Positions 5,576-5,640 of a DNA stretch of 5,640 nucleotides are shown here, one piece after another. Under the pieces are notes generated by a model, which was given only the letters and a program-made list of their open reading frames with translations, was not told the DNA's origin and made no database searches. Source of the DNA: CAJXVY01 sp031580995 (GTDB taxonomy: Bacteria; Actinomycetota; Actinomycetes; Actinomycetales; Microbacteriaceae); NCBI GenBank assembly GCA_031580995.1, contig JAVLCC010000026.1:1-5640 (forward strand), given 5' to 3'. Within the stretch, counting starts at the first letter, position 1. Every line of letters starts with the position of its first letter. Made by a program: the position numbers and the translations under genes.

Positions 5576-5638
5576 TTAATCTATGTCTCTTCTCAACGAG
5601 GTAAAGATTGAAACTGAGGCAAACACAGCTCCAATAGC
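5576..5638 (-). CDS. Possible 3' end of an upstream membrane-protein gene (partial)
   Basis: A minus-strand frame enters from the right edge and reads AIGAVFASVSIFTSLRRDID before a TAA at 5576-5578. The hydrophobic run followed by an Arg-Arg-Asp tail looks like a last transmembrane segment with a positive cytoplasmic end. If real, the gene lies 166 nt upstream of phnD in the same direction. With 20 residues this is weak; the opposite strand also has an open frame here starting with ATG at 5583. Confidence 0.3.
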   Translation of the reverse strand, partial: AIGAVFASVSIFTSLRRDID

Positions 5639-5640
5639 AA

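Noticed and set aside
5583..5640. Plus-strand frame beginning ATG at 5583, as the start of a divergent gene
   Set aside because: There is no Shine-Dalgarno, and no -10 at the distance needed for leaderless expression. Only 19 codons are visible and a membrane-like minus-strand frame occupies the same bases. It remains possible.
1..5640. CRISPR array, insertion sequence, tRNA or rRNA
   Set aside because: No regularly spaced repeats, transposase motifs, terminal inverted repeats or cloverleaf-like segments are visible; nearly all of the window is protein-coding.

Overview
The window holds one compact, co-directional operon on the minus strand for uptake and breakdown of a phosphonate, most likely 2-aminoethylphosphonate (AEP) or a close relative. 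In transcription order, right to left, the genes are phnD (phosphonate-binding lipoprotein, 5409-4465), phnC (ATPase, 4386-3571), a double-length fused phnE (permease, 3574-1838), a FAD-dependent amine oxidase of the TIGR03364 type (1838-720) and a HAD-superfamily phosphonatase-like hydrolase of the TIGR03351 type (727-65). No PhnW transaminase, classical PhnX or C-P lyase gene is present in the window.

Inferred pathway: PhnD captures the phosphonate outside the membrane and PhnC/PhnE import it. The FAD enzyme oxidatively deaminates the amino-phosphonate to a 2-oxoethylphosphonate such as phosphonoacetaldehyde. The HAD hydrolase then cleaves the C-P bond through a Schiff-base lysine, giving phosphate and an aldehyde. 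The family assignments rest on motifs read directly from the translations; the exact substrate is inference.

Layout: phnC through the hydrolase are packed with overlapping stops and starts (4, 1 and 8 nt overlaps), which points to translational coupling. The only real gap inside the operon is the 75 nt between phnD and phnC. It contains a perfect 11-bp GC-rich hairpin, a good candidate for making the binding protein in excess over the membrane parts. About 165 nt upstream of phnD is non-coding and holds an 8-bp direct repeat and weak promoter-like elements.

Flanks: the left edge (3-59) looks like the C-terminal end of a convergent plus-strand gene. The right edge (5576-5638) may be the C-terminal end of a minus-strand membrane protein; both are too short to identify.

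Organism: the PhnD lipoprotein signal, the fused PhnE, the TIGR03364/TIGR03351 pairing with PhnCDE (known from Arthrobacter and Nocardia) and the base composition, near even by eye, suggest an actinobacterium of moderate GC. A small-genome aquatic Microbacteriaceae relative would fit, but this is a guess from style, not a match.
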